Below are positions 33,969-43,160 of a stretch of 64,000 nt of DNA, piece by piece. Each line of letters opens with the position of its first letter. The stretch's first letter is position 1. The translations under genes were made by a program, and so were the position numbers. This stretch comes from Planctomycetia bacterium (GTDB lineage Bacteria; Planctomycetota; Phycisphaerae; UBA1845; UTPLA1), in contig CP054187.1 in the NCBI GenBank assembly GCA_015200345.1, forward strand, positions 186,001-250,000, given 5' to 3'. The notes under the pieces are model-generated. The model did no database searches. It saw nothing but the letters and a program-made list of their open reading frames with translations, and had not been told where the DNA came from.

Positions 33969-35285
33969 ATGGCCATTCAATCCGTCAAGGGCACGCGCGA
34001 TCTTTATCCCGAACTGCTCGCGCCGATTCGCCGCATCTTTGATGTCTGGCGAAGCGTTTCGATCCGGCACGGCTTCCTCGAGTATGAGGGGCCGACGCTG
34101 GAGATGCTCGAGCTTTATCGGGAAAAGAGCGGCGACGAACTGGTCGGGCAGCTCTTTCGACTGACCGATGCCGGCGGGCGCGAGTTGGCGCTGCGACCCG
34201 AAATGACGCCGACGCTGGCGCGAATGGTCGCCGCGCGGATCAACGCACTGCCCAAGCCGATCAAGTGGTTCAGTATTCCCACGCTCTTTCGCGGCGAGAA
34301 TGTGCAGCGCGGGCGGCTGCGAGAATTCTACCAGTGGAACATCGACGTGATCGGCGCGGCGGAACCAGCGGCCGATGCCGAATGCATCCTCGTTGGCATC
34401 GAAGCGCTGCGCGAACTGGGCCTGACCGCCAGTGATTTCTGCGTCCACATCAGCAATCGGCGATTAGTCTCCGCGATGCTGGAAGCCGTGAAGATTCCGA
34501 AGGAGGTCCACGGCCGCGCTTTCGCCCTGATGGACAAGGCGTCCTCCATGCCGGAGGCGGATTTCGCAAAAGTTTGGGACGCGGCCTTTTCGGAGCAATT
34601 GGCGGCGGACCGACTGCGCGCGGTGATGAGCGTGCCAGATCCGGTGCTGCTTAAGAGCGAACTCGGCCCGGCGGTGGGGGGAGGCGAGCTGGAAGACGCG
34701 ATCCTGCAAACGGCCACGGTGCTATCCAACCTCAACGACTTCGGTGTCGGGGAGTATTGCCGGTTCGATATGCACATTGTTCGCGGGCTGGCGTATTACA
34801 CCGGGCCGGTTTTTGAATTCTACGATCGTTCGCAGAACGAGCGGGCCATCTGCGGCGGGGGGCGCTACGATGATTTGCTCGGTAAGCTCGGCAAGTCGTG
34901 CGAGCCGGCGGTCGGCTTCGGCATGGGTGACGTCGTTCTGTCACTCCTGCTGGAGGAGCGCGGTTTGTCGAAGCCGCAACGCGCCGAGCAGGTTGTGTTT
35001 GTGGCCGATGCCGACCCCGCTTGCCGCGCGCACGTTTATCACATCGTGGCGGCGATCCGCCGGTGCGGCATTCCCGCGGATTTCGTTTACACGCACCAGC
35101 CCCTGCACAAACAAATGAAGACCGCCGACAAACGCGGCGCGACCACGGCGATCATCCTGGGCGATGAAAGCGGCGATGGGGGGGCGACGGTGCAGATCAA
35201 GGATATGAAGAAGGGGACGCAGCGCTCCGTCTCGATGGAAGCCCTCTTGCAGGACCCGCGCCGCGCACTGGAGGGCGCCCCGTGA
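33969..35285 (+). CDS. hisS: histidyl-tRNA synthetase
   Basis: HisRS charges tRNA-His. The 438-residue class II synthetase begins with VKGTRDLYPELLAPIR. It shows motif 2 (FRGENVQRGRLREFYQWNID), the histidine-specific RGLAYYTGPVFEFYD, ICGGGRYDDLL, and motif 3 (VGFGMGDVVLSLLL). The last ~100 residues are the anticodon-binding domain (VVFVADADPACRAHVYHI). The motif 2 context (QWNIDVIG) resembles the longer eukaryote/archaeal-like HisRS group. It overlaps the next gene by 4 nt. Confidence 0.95.
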   Translation: MAIQSVKGTRDLYPELLAPIRRIFDVWRSVSIRHGFLEYEGPTLEMLELYREKSGDELVGQLFRLTDAGGRELALRPEMTPTLARMVAARINALPKPIKWFSIPTLFRGENVQRGRLREFYQWNIDVIGAAEPAADAECILVGIEALRELGLTASDFCVHISNRRLVSAMLEAVKIPKEVHGRAFALMDKASSMPEADFAKVWDAAFSEQLAADRLRAVMSVPDPVLLKSELGPAVGGGELEDAILQTATVLSNLNDFGVGEYCRFDMHIVRGLAYYTGPVFEFYDRSQNERAICGGGRYDDLLGKLGKSCEPAVGFGMGDVVLSLLLEERGLSKPQRAEQVVFVADADPACRAHVYHIVAAIRRCGIPADFVYTHQPLHKQMKTADKRGATTAIILGDESGDGGATVQIKDMKKGTQRSVSMEALLQDPRRALEGAP

Positions 35286-35821
35286 CCCCGCGTCGTAGCC
35301 ATTACGAAATGGCGTTCGAGAGTTACCTCAATCAGCGCGGCACGGCGTACGTCGCGGTGGAGGATGTCAAGCATCTCGCCGGGAAAGGGCGGACCGGGGC
35401 GAAGGCGTTTGATTACATCATTTATCCGCCGGGCAGCGGGCCTTGCCTCGTCGATGTCAAAGGCCGCAAGATCGCCTCGCGCAAGGCCGCCGAGGATTGC
35501 CGCACCAACAACTGGGTCACGCGCGGCGACCTGGACGGCCTGGCCCTCTGGCAGGAGGCGTTTGGGCCCGATTGCAAAGCGATGTTCGTCTTCGCCTTCT
35601 GGCTGGCGGGACTGCCGCAGGAGACGCAACTGGTCATCAACGGATCGCCGCTGTTCAACTTCGCGGGACGTCGCTACAGCTTCTGGCTCGCGCCGCTGAC
35701 GGAATACGCGGCGCAGGTGAAGGTACGTTCCATGCGATGGGATACCGTCAGCGTGCCGCGTGAACAGTTCGCGACGTTGAGCAAGCCCCTTGAGAAATGC
35801 TGGCTGGCCGCGCCATGTTGA
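35282..35821 (+). CDS. HYExAFE family protein, possible PD-(D/E)XK nuclease fold
   Basis: This 179-residue soluble protein begins with SHYEMAFESYLNQRG, the signature of the HYExAFE family found mainly in planctomycetes. The segment AFDYIIYPPGSGPCLVDVKG has the D-x(n)-D-x-K layout of PD-(D/E)XK nucleases, and the first HYExAFE glutamate could complete the site. This nuclease link is an inference from the motif. The ATGA-type overlap with hisS suggests co-translation and perhaps a role in tRNA or RNA metabolism. Confidence 0.78.
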   Translation: MTPRRSHYEMAFESYLNQRGTAYVAVEDVKHLAGKGRTGAKAFDYIIYPPGSGPCLVDVKGRKIASRKAAEDCRTNNWVTRGDLDGLALWQEAFGPDCKAMFVFAFWLAGLPQETQLVINGSPLFNFAGRRYSFWLAPLTEYAAQVKVRSMRWDTVSVPREQFATLSKPLEKCWLAAPC

Positions 35822-35864
35822 AACCCGATGTTGCGGGGCAGGCTCATGGCGATACAATTCCAGC

Positions 35865-36107
35865 ATGGCGCAACGGCGAATCAGCAAGACGGCGAGGCGG
35901 TGGCATCTGTTAGCTTGGACGATGGTCCTTTTGCTGGCGGTCACGACGGCATTCGCGCAGACCGATGATCCGGCAATCAAACCGATCAACGTGGACAAGC
36001 TCCCCGCGTCTCGACCGCTCGTCGAGTATGCACTGGCGGGAGCGTTCCTGATCGGCGCGCTGGCCATCGCCTTCAAGCCGAGCAAGCGAACGCCGCAGGA
36101 ACAATAG
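35865..36107 (+). CDS. small two-helix membrane protein
   Basis: The 80-residue product from ATG 35865 has a basic N-terminus, a signal-like helix (LLAWTMVLLLAVTTAFA), a ~25-residue polar loop and a second helix (EYALAGAFLIGALAIAF), then a basic tail. If the first helix is cleaved, a single-pass protein remains. No family is recognised. It begins 43 nt after the HYExAFE gene and lies ahead of two further small membrane proteins. Confidence 0.6.
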   Translation: MAQRRISKTARRWHLLAWTMVLLLAVTTAFAQTDDPAIKPINVDKLPASRPLVEYALAGAFLIGALAIAFKPSKRTPQEQ

Positions 36108-36150
36108 ACCCGAACAACAACCGGCCCTCAATCTGAACGGGGTGACATAA

Positions 36151-36447
36151 ATGACAAAACGCGCGATCATCGTGCTGCTGGTGGGGGTCAACCTGCTGCT
36201 GTTGGCAACGCTGATTTTGTCTACGCCGCCAGGCTCACAGGCGTACGCCCAGGCCGCACCGCTGGCACAGAACTACCTCATGGTGGCAGGGCAGATTCGC
36301 CGCGGCCAGGACGCTCTGTACGTCATCGATCTCGCCTCGCGGCGGCTGCATGTGTTTGTTACCAGTCGTGCACAGAATGACCGCAAGGTGTTCCACGCCG
36401 GCGTGCGGGATCTTCAGCGCGAATTTCGCGGGGCGGTTGGCAAATAA
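36151..36447 (+). CDS. small membrane-anchored protein, paralogue of the next gene
   Basis: This 98-residue protein has an N-terminal helix (about residues 5-24) and a short external domain. The pattern QNYLMVAGQIRRGQDALYVI, followed by DLASRRLHVF, recurs in the next gene as DYIMVTAQFSENDEIVYITD. The two therefore appear to be tandem paralogues with the same length and topology. The function is unknown. Confidence 0.6.
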   Translation: MTKRAIIVLLVGVNLLLLATLILSTPPGSQAYAQAAPLAQNYLMVAGQIRRGQDALYVIDLASRRLHVFVTSRAQNDRKVFHAGVRDLQREFRGAVGK

Positions 36448-36515
36448 ACGAATTGTGTTCCATTGGCAGCGCGCCGACGACGCCGCCTAAGTTTGAATTC
36501 AGAGGATTGAACTCC

Positions 36516-36815
36516 ATGAACGACAGCAAGAACCTTGCGATTGGCGTCTTGTCGATCACCGGCGTCGTCCTGCTGGCGGCCGTGATCCTTGCCACATCGG
36601 GCGTACAGAATCCGGTCCAAGCCGTCGGCATGCTCGACCGCGGCGGGGATTACATCATGGTCACCGCACAGTTCAGCGAGAACGACGAGATCGTGTACAT
36701 CACCGACGCCGCCGCCCAAATCACCAACGTGTACAACTACGACACGACCCGACGGGAACTGATTCTCTGGGATCAGATCGACCTCAAGCGAGTGCTGGGC
36801 GCAGCTCGGCCGTAG
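36516..36815 (+). CDS. small membrane-anchored protein, paralogue of the preceding gene
   Basis: This 99-residue protein has a signal-anchor helix (about residues 8-27) followed by a ~65-residue beta-rich domain with GDYIMVTAQFSENDEIVYIT and VYNYDTTRRELIL. It shares the order hydrophobic helix, Y(L/I)MV-x-(A/T)-x-Q, Y(V/I)-I-(D/T) with the previous gene. ATG 36516 was preferred over an in-frame start at 36453. It is probably a small beta-propeller-like or sheet domain of unknown role. Confidence 0.6.
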   Translation: MNDSKNLAIGVLSITGVVLLAAVILATSGVQNPVQAVGMLDRGGDYIMVTAQFSENDEIVYITDAAAQITNVYNYDTTRRELILWDQIDLKRVLGAARP

Positions 36816-36949
36816 GCGAAGCCACTCGATCAGACGAGTACGTCAAGAATCTTTCGCATACAACTGCTCATTTGCCCCCCCTGTTTGACGTCCCATAATG
36901 ACTGTTATGTTGCGTTCAATGGTGGGGCGGCTAGTGTACTGACACAGCG

Positions 36950-37711
36950 ATGAATCCAGCTTCAAACCTGCCATTTTCCTCCAGGCCGAACCGCCCAAGT
37001 GCCACATCCGGCCTTGATGGAACGGATGCCGAATATCGCGTGTTACCCGCCGAGGCGGGATATGACCTCTGGGCCGAGATTTATGACGAAGAAGACAACC
37101 CCCTGATCCAGTTGGAACAGCCCCGCGTCATCGCCCAGATGGGTGACGTTCGCGGGCTGACCATTGCGGACGTCGGTTGCGGGACCGGTCGGCATACGCA
37201 ATGGCTGGTGGCGGCCGGGGCGAGTGTGATCGGATTGGATTTCTCGCGTGGCATGCTGGAAAGGGCGCGGGCCAAGCCGGGCTGTGCAAACGTGGATTTT
37301 CGGCAGCATGACCTGTCGGCCCCCCTTCCATTCACGGACAGCGAAATCGACCGGATTGTCTGTGGCCTGGTGCTGGAGCACGTTTCGGAATTGGGTTTCG
37401 TGTTTGCGGAGTTTCGCCGTGTGCTGCGTCCGGGCGGTTTCGCCGTGGTCTCGAATCTGCATCCAGCGATGATGCTCCGGGGAGTGTCGGCGCGGTTCAC
37501 CGATCCGCGGACGGGCGTTCAGACTCGGCCGCGCAGTTGTACGCACACGATCAGCGACTACGTGAACGCGGCGTTGCAGGCGGGCCTGGCGTTGGATCAT
37601 TTGAGCGAGCACGCGGTCGATGCGGCGCTGGCGGCGCGTTCGCCGCGATCGGAGAAGTACCTGGGCTGGCCCCTGCTGCTGCTGATGCGAGCGGCGCGGC
37701 CGATTGAATAA
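36950..37711 (+). CDS. class I SAM-dependent methyltransferase
   Basis: The 253-residue protein shows the SAM-binding motif IADVGCGTGRHTQWL, the acidic loop VIGLDFSRGML, and post-motifs RIVCGLVLEHVSE and EFRRVLRPGGFAVVS typical of UbiE/BioC-like small-molecule methyltransferases. The N-terminal ~35 residues are polar and probably disordered. The substrate cannot be told; no pathway partners lie nearby. Confidence 0.82.
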   Translation: MNPASNLPFSSRPNRPSATSGLDGTDAEYRVLPAEAGYDLWAEIYDEEDNPLIQLEQPRVIAQMGDVRGLTIADVGCGTGRHTQWLVAAGASVIGLDFSRGMLERARAKPGCANVDFRQHDLSAPLPFTDSEIDRIVCGLVLEHVSELGFVFAEFRRVLRPGGFAVVSNLHPAMMLRGVSARFTDPRTGVQTRPRSCTHTISDYVNAALQAGLALDHLSEHAVDAALAARSPRSEKYLGWPLLLLMRAARPIE

Positions 37712-37718
37712 CTTTTAC

Positions 37719-37769
37719 TAATAGCTATTATATGAATACAATTGACATAAGACGAAAGACTATAGTCTT
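37719..37769. promoter_or_regulatory. AT-rich palindromes around the start of the 37732 lipoprotein gene
   Basis: Two perfect palindromes, TAATAGCTATTA (37719-37730) and AAGACTATAGTCTT (37756-37769), flank the start codon in a short AT-rich island that contrasts with the GC-rich surroundings. A hexamer pair TTGAAT (37704) and TATTAT (37726) is 16 nt apart. The sites may be operators or a promoter. No Shine-Dalgarno sequence precedes ATG 37732. Confidence 0.35.
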
Positions 37770-38613
37770 ACTTATGGCGGGAGGGTTGGGCTGCGCGCCG
37801 CGGCCGGGCGCCGCGCCGACGCCATCCCAAACTGCCCCCACGCCCCACGCCGCCGGCCGCTTCGACCAGCTTTACGATCGCACAACCCGACGATTCGTAC
37901 ACGCGGACTTTTACAAACCCGATCCATCGCACGAAGCCGATCCCCTGTTTCCGCTTGCTCCGCTTATTGTGATCGAGCGAACCAATTCCAACCCCGGCGC
38001 AGCCGACTGGTCGGGCGGGAACCTGCCCCCCCTGGTGCTGCATACCGCGGAGGCCGAGATCCATTTCGGCCCTGTGCTTAGGCGCCAGATCCTCTTTCAA
38101 CGACAACCTTTTCTCGCCCAGCACCGAACCAACGCCTCCACAACGACCGAGATGCTCATCAGGCCGCCGGTGGTTCGATTTACCCTGACAGAGCTTGGTG
38201 CTCCGATGATCGCCGAAATCCTGCCAGCATCATCAGGAGAATCGGCCGGGCCGCTGGTGGTTTTTGTGAGCCGAACTCTGGAAGACGCGGCCCGGCGGCA
38301 ATACGGGTCGCCGCTCCCCCACCGCCGCTACGCATGCGAACCGCCGATTGAATCCGTACCCGAAATTGTCGTAGCCGGTGTATTTGAGGATCCGCCGGTC
38401 GTGTCCGGCCCCTACTTGTACTTTGCCGAGGATCAGCAAACGCTGACCAAGGTGATCTGTCGCTGCTCGCCTTCGCAAGTCGGCGATTTCACCGCCAACC
38501 AGTACTACCAATTATCGCCGCTGACAAACGCTGCACACCTTGATGGCGTGTTTTCATTCACCGATCCCTCGCCGCTCACCGAGATACTCCGCCTGCCCGA
38601 CGCATTGCCCTAA
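37732..38613 (+). CDS. predicted lipoprotein of unknown function
   Basis: The 293-residue protein has a short signal (RRKTIVLLMAGGLGC) whose Cys21 could be lipidated, then a Pro/Thr/Ala-rich linker and a ~240-residue globular domain without a recognised motif. The first ~15 codons are much more AT-rich than the rest, so the start region may double as regulatory DNA. A later in-frame ATG (37774) would lose the signal. It is convergent with aceE, 6 nt apart. Confidence 0.6.
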   Translation: MNTIDIRRKTIVLLMAGGLGCAPRPGAAPTPSQTAPTPHAAGRFDQLYDRTTRRFVHADFYKPDPSHEADPLFPLAPLIVIERTNSNPGAADWSGGNLPPLVLHTAEAEIHFGPVLRRQILFQRQPFLAQHRTNASTTTEMLIRPPVVRFTLTELGAPMIAEILPASSGESAGPLVVFVSRTLEDAARRQYGSPLPHRRYACEPPIESVPEIVVAGVFEDPPVVSGPYLYFAEDQQTLTKVICRCSPSQVGDFTANQYYQLSPLTNAAHLDGVFSFTDPSPLTEILRLPDALP

Positions 38614-38619
38614 TACGAC

Positions 38620-41289
38620 TCATGCCGTCGCGGGGTCGCGTCCTTCCGGATCAAGCCCGAAGGTGCGAATGGCGTCTTCGACGGCTTTCGCATCGATCGT
38701 ACCTCGCGCCACCAGTTGATGCAGCGCGGCCACCACGATCGACTCGGCATCCACCTCAAAATGCCGCCGCAGGTCTTCTCTCGCCTCGCTGCGGCCGAAT
38801 CCATCGGTGCCCAGCGGACAGAACCCCGCCGGCGCCCATCTCGCCACTTGCTCCGCCACGGTCTTGACGTAATCACTGGCCGCCACGATGGGCGCCGGAT
38901 CCGATGCCATTTGCTGCTCGAAATAGCCTCGCCGCGGCTTGGCCGATGGATGTAGTCGATTCCACCGCTCCGCCGAAAGCGCGTCTCGCCGCAGTTGCAG
39001 GTAACTCGTCACGCTCCACACATCCGCCACGACCTTGTACCGCTCCGCGAGGATCGCCTGCGCCCGGATGACTTCGTTCAGGATCGCTCCGCTGCCCAAC
39101 AGATGCACGTGCGGCCAGTTTCGTTTACGTTCGCCGCGCTGGTAGAGGTACATGCCGCGAAGAATACCCTCTTCGCAGCCTCCGGGCATCGCCGGCATCA
39201 CGTACGGCTCGTTGCCAATGGTGATGTAATAAAACACGTCTTCCTGTTTCTCATACATTCGGCGAATGCCGTCACGGATGATGACCGCCAGCTCGTACGC
39301 GAACGCCGGGTCATACGTCACGATGTTCGGCACCGTACTCGCAAGCAGGTGGCTGTTGCCATCCTGATGCTGCAAACCCTCGCCGGCAAGCGTTGTGCGA
39401 CCGGCCGTCGCGCCCATGAGAAACCCGCGACCACGCATGTCGGCATGCGCCCAGATGCTGTCGCCCACACGCTGGAATCCGAACATCGAATAAAAAACGA
39501 AAAATGGAATCGTGTTGACGCCGTGCGTGACGTACGCGGTGCCCGCGGCGCTGAACGATGCCAGCGAGCCGGCCTCGGTGATGCCTTCCTGAAGTATCTG
39601 TCCGTTGGTCTCCTCACGGTAATACATCAACTGCTTGCGATCGACCGGCTCGTACTTCTGTCCGAAGTGCGCGTAGATGGCGTACTTTTGAAACAGCGCG
39701 TCCATGCCGAACGTGCGCGACTCGTCAGGCACGATCGGCACGATCAGCCGCCCCACCTTTTTGTCTTCCAGCAGCCGTGCCAGGATGCGCACAAACGCCA
39801 TCGTGGTTGAGACTTCGCGCCCCCCGCTGCCGCTGTAGAACTCGTTGAAGCATTTCTCGGACGGTTCCTCGAGCGGATGTGCCCGCACGACCCGCCGCGG
39901 GATGTAGCCGCCGAGCTTGGCGCGCTGATCACGAAGGTATTGCAGCTCAGGGCTGTTTTCCGGTGGGCGATAGAACGGCGCGTCTTTCAGATCTTTGTCC
40001 GAGACGGGGATCTCAAACCGGTCTCGGAAAACCCGCAGCTCTTCTTCGTTCAGCTTCTTCTGCTGGTGTGTGATGTTTTTGCCTTCGCCTGCCTCACCCA
40101 AACCGTAGCCCTTGATCGTCCGTGCGAGGATGACGGTCGGTTTGCCGTTCGGGCGCACGGCCCGGTCATAGGCGGCATAGACTTTCTCCGGGTCGTGCCC
40201 GCCGAGCCGCAGCTTTTGCAACTGCTTGTCTGAAAGATGCTCAACGAGTTGGAGCAATTTGGGATGCGTGCCGAAAAACTTTTCACGAATGTACGCACCC
40301 GTTTCGGTGCTGTACCGCTGCCACTCGCCATCCACGGTCCGCGCCATCAGCGCGGGCAGCAAATGGTCGGTGTCGGCCTCGAACAGCGGATCCCAGTCGT
40401 CGCCCCATAGCACTTTGATAACGTTCCACCCGGCGCCGCGAAAAGCGGCCTCCAGTTCCTGCACGATGCTGCCGTTGCCGCGAACCGGACCGTCCAGCCG
40501 TTGCAGGTTGCAATTCACGACAAAGATGAGATTGTCCAGCCCCTCGCGCGAGGCCAGGGTGATCGCACCCATGCTTTCCGGCTCGTCCATTTCGCCGTCG
40601 CCAAGAAAGGCCCAGACGCGACAGTGTTCGGTCTGCGCCAGCCCGCGGTCCTGAAGGTAACGGTTGAAGCGTGCCTGGTAGATCGCCGAGAGCGGGCCGA
40701 GGCCCATCGAGACCGTCGGAAACTCCCAGAAATTCGGCATGAGCCAGGGGTGCGGATAACTGGACAGCCCGCCGCCGGGCTGAAGCTCGCGGCGGAAATT
40801 GTGCATCTGCTGCGCCGTCAGACGGCCCAGCAAATAGGCGCGTGCATAAATACCAGGCGATGCGTGCCCCTGAAAGTAGATCTGGTCACCGGATCGCTCC
40901 GGCGTGTTGGCTCGGAAGAAATGCTGAAAACCGACTTCCAGCAGCGTTGCCGCGCTGGCATACGTCGAAATGTGACCGCCGATTCCGCTGGAGCGACGGT
41001 TCGCACGAACAACGAGCGCCATGGCGTTCCATCGCAACAGGCTCTTGAGCCGCCGTTCGATCGCCCGGTCCCCGGGGTACTTCGGCTGCTGATCAACTGG
41101 AATCGTATTGACGTACGGTGTGTTCGCGCTGAAAGGAACCGGCATCCCCCGGGCGTAGGCGTAATCGCGCAGCACGGTCATCAGGTAACCCGCCCGGGTC
41201 TGCCCCTGATGAGCGATCACGGCGCGAAGCGAGTCGAGCCATTCCTGGGTTTCGACCGGGTCGGTGTCGAAGCGTTCAAAGTCATTCAT
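38620..41289 (-). CDS. aceE: pyruvate dehydrogenase E1 component, homodimeric type
   Basis: AceE decarboxylates pyruvate with thiamine diphosphate and passes the acetyl group to E2. The start at ATG 41289 (GGAAGG upstream) gives 889 residues, matching the ~887-residue homodimeric E1. The TPP motif is FLGDGEMDEPES ending at VVNCNLQRLDGP. Other E1 landmarks are SSGIGGHISTYASAATL, RTIKGYGLGEAGEGKNITHQ and AGRTTLAGEGLQHQDGNS. No E2 (aceF) or E3 (lpd) gene lies beside it, so the complex must be encoded in more than one place. Confidence 0.95.
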   Translation of the reverse strand: MNDFERFDTDPVETQEWLDSLRAVIAHQGQTRAGYLMTVLRDYAYARGMPVPFSANTPYVNTIPVDQQPKYPGDRAIERRLKSLLRWNAMALVVRANRRSSGIGGHISTYASAATLLEVGFQHFFRANTPERSGDQIYFQGHASPGIYARAYLLGRLTAQQMHNFRRELQPGGGLSSYPHPWLMPNFWEFPTVSMGLGPLSAIYQARFNRYLQDRGLAQTEHCRVWAFLGDGEMDEPESMGAITLASREGLDNLIFVVNCNLQRLDGPVRGNGSIVQELEAAFRGAGWNVIKVLWGDDWDPLFEADTDHLLPALMARTVDGEWQRYSTETGAYIREKFFGTHPKLLQLVEHLSDKQLQKLRLGGHDPEKVYAAYDRAVRPNGKPTVILARTIKGYGLGEAGEGKNITHQQKKLNEEELRVFRDRFEIPVSDKDLKDAPFYRPPENSPELQYLRDQRAKLGGYIPRRVVRAHPLEEPSEKCFNEFYSGSGGREVSTTMAFVRILARLLEDKKVGRLIVPIVPDESRTFGMDALFQKYAIYAHFGQKYEPVDRKQLMYYREETNGQILQEGITEAGSLASFSAAGTAYVTHGVNTIPFFVFYSMFGFQRVGDSIWAHADMRGRGFLMGATAGRTTLAGEGLQHQDGNSHLLASTVPNIVTYDPAFAYELAVIIRDGIRRMYEKQEDVFYYITIGNEPYVMPAMPGGCEEGILRGMYLYQRGERKRNWPHVHLLGSGAILNEVIRAQAILAERYKVVADVWSVTSYLQLRRDALSAERWNRLHPSAKPRRGYFEQQMASDPAPIVAASDYVKTVAEQVARWAPAGFCPLGTDGFGRSEAREDLRRHFEVDAESIVVAALHQLVARGTIDAKAVEDAIRTFGLDPEGRDPATA

Positions 41290-41444
41290 CCAAGCAAGCC
41301 TTCCGGGGCGGGATTGGTCACTGCCTCCGCCGCAGCGGTGGATTGTATGAAAAAAACGGCGCGGCGGTAGCGTCCCGCCGGAGGGGAATCCGAAAATCGT
41401 TCTTTCGCTACGACGCATGGAATGACCGCGTCGATGAATACGGC

Positions 41445-43160
41445 ATGCACGCTTCCGCCCCACCGCGCCCGACCCGAATCGACGTCGCACGACCCAGTCT
41501 TGTTCCGTCGCCGATTCGGGGCTTGAAGAGCGTCGAGCCGGTACCCAGCTTACGCTCCGTGGGGCACGTTTCACCGACCGAAGCGGCGCAACAATCCCGG
41601 CGCTGGCGGACGTCGTTCTGTTGCATGCTGCTCGGTGCGGTTGTGTTCGTCGTTCACGCTCCCACGTGGGGCGATTGGATCGCGCTGACGCCCGACAGCT
41701 TCATGTTCCTGACCGCTGCTCGCAGCCTCGCGCAAACGGGCGCGCTGCCGCCCGAACAGCCGCAATGCCCTCCGGGCTTCTTCTATGTGCTCGCGCCCTT
41801 TCTGCGATTCAGCGACACGCCGTGGCTCGCGATTCGCATCGCGGCGTCGCTTGCATCCGCCGCTGCGGCGATAATGACGTACGTATTAATCAAGCGGCGA
41901 TTGAGCCGGATCGACGCGCTGTTCGCAGGTCTCGCCGTCGCCACCAGTGGGTGTCTCCTTCAACAATCAGTGAACCTGTTGTCGGAATTCGCTTACCTGC
42001 CGTTCTCGCTGCTCGCACTCTGGCTGATCCGCCGCATGAGCGATGCTCTGCTCGCACCCGGACCGTACTGGAGGCGGGCGGCTTGGGCCGGCGCGGCGAC
42101 GGCGGCATGCCTGCTTGTGCGGTCGATCGGCATCGGACTGCTGATCGCCGGAGCGGTGATGTGTCTCCTGCATATTCGAAAGTCCCCACGAAAGGCGATG
42201 GCGGCTCTCCTGCTCTTCGCGGCGCCGACCGCCCTGTCGCTCGGCGCATGGGAACTTCGCCAAGCGGCCTATCCTCCGACGCGCCATTACACCGACATCT
42301 GGTCAAGGCCGCTTTCCAGAGAACGACTCGACGTCTCCGGGCTGCGGCTCCAGGCCGAGCGGCTGTTTCGCTACGGCCCCGCGCGGCTTGACGCGCTGAA
42401 GTCGCTCGTCGTTCCAGAGCACGTCGGCTGGCGATTTTTCCAGTCGCCGTGGAATCATCCTACGTCATGGGCCATCGGCGGCCTGTTGATCGTCTGGTGC
42501 GCGGTGCGACTGCTCAAGCGCCCCGCCGCGGAAGACGCATATTTTCTCATCACACTCGGAATAATCTCGGTTTGGCCCTATCAGGAGGGCATGCGGCTGG
42601 CCGCCCCGCTGCTGCCGATTGCCTGGTGCTACGTCGTTGAAATCGTGGCCGCCGTGAGGCAGAGAATACACCAGTCAGGGCGAATCCGCCTCGCACATGG
42701 CACGATGTTGGCGGCAATCGTGATTGTCGCGTCCGCCGCCGCGTTGGAACGTGTCCACCTTCAGAAGTCATTTGCGATCCTCGCGGCCAAATCCTCCGCA
42801 CGACTTGAATCCGGGCGCAATCTCGCCATTTGGCTTGACTCGCGCGTGCTGCCGGGCGCCGGTCTGATTTGTGTGACCGATCAGCAAAGCGACGCCAAAC
42901 TGACCGCCATCGCGGCGAATTATCTCGGCCGTCGGGCGATTGCACAGTTTCGAGACGTGGACGGTGCCGAAGCGCAGGCTGTTCTCCGCGAACTGAAGCG
43001 CAACGGGCCGCTGCTGGTGGAAAGCTCAATCTTGGAACTTCGGCTTTCTTCTCCAACCGTTGCCTTGCGCCCCTCCTCCACCGCCGCCACTTCGCAGGCA
43101 ACTGATGGATTCATACTTCTGTCGCCTAATCAGATCGAACATTGGCCCGAAAAGCAATAG
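41445..43160 (+). CDS. GT39-like polytopic membrane protein
   Basis: From ATG 41445 the protein has 571 residues. A ~60-residue polar N-terminus is followed by about ten membrane helices and a C-terminal soluble part of ~130 residues. The early acidic loop ALTPDSFMFLTAARSLAQTG and the PPGFFYVLAPFLRF segment match the layout of family-39 (dolichyl-phosphate-mannose-type) glycosyltransferases, which use lipid-linked sugars. A TTG start at 41343 is an alternative. The substrate is unknown. Confidence 0.65.
   Translation: MHASAPPRPTRIDVARPSLVPSPIRGLKSVEPVPSLRSVGHVSPTEAAQQSRRWRTSFCCMLLGAVVFVVHAPTWGDWIALTPDSFMFLTAARSLAQTGALPPEQPQCPPGFFYVLAPFLRFSDTPWLAIRIAASLASAAAAIMTYVLIKRRLSRIDALFAGLAVATSGCLLQQSVNLLSEFAYLPFSLLALWLIRRMSDALLAPGPYWRRAAWAGAATAACLLVRSIGIGLLIAGAVMCLLHIRKSPRKAMAALLLFAAPTALSLGAWELRQAAYPPTRHYTDIWSRPLSRERLDVSGLRLQAERLFRYGPARLDALKSLVVPEHVGWRFFQSPWNHPTSWAIGGLLIVWCAVRLLKRPAAEDAYFLITLGIISVWPYQEGMRLAAPLLPIAWCYVVEIVAAVRQRIHQSGRIRLAHGTMLAAIVIVASAAALERVHLQKSFAILAAKSSARLESGRNLAIWLDSRVLPGAGLICVTDQQSDAKLTAIAANYLGRRAIAQFRDVDGAEAQAVLRELKRNGPLLVESSILELRLSSPTVALRPSSTAATSQATDGFILLSPNQIEHWPEKQ

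Noticed and set aside
36824-36839. Intrinsic terminator after the small membrane gene cluster
   Set aside because: There is only a 5-bp stem (ACTCG/CGAGT) with a 6-nt loop and no T-run.
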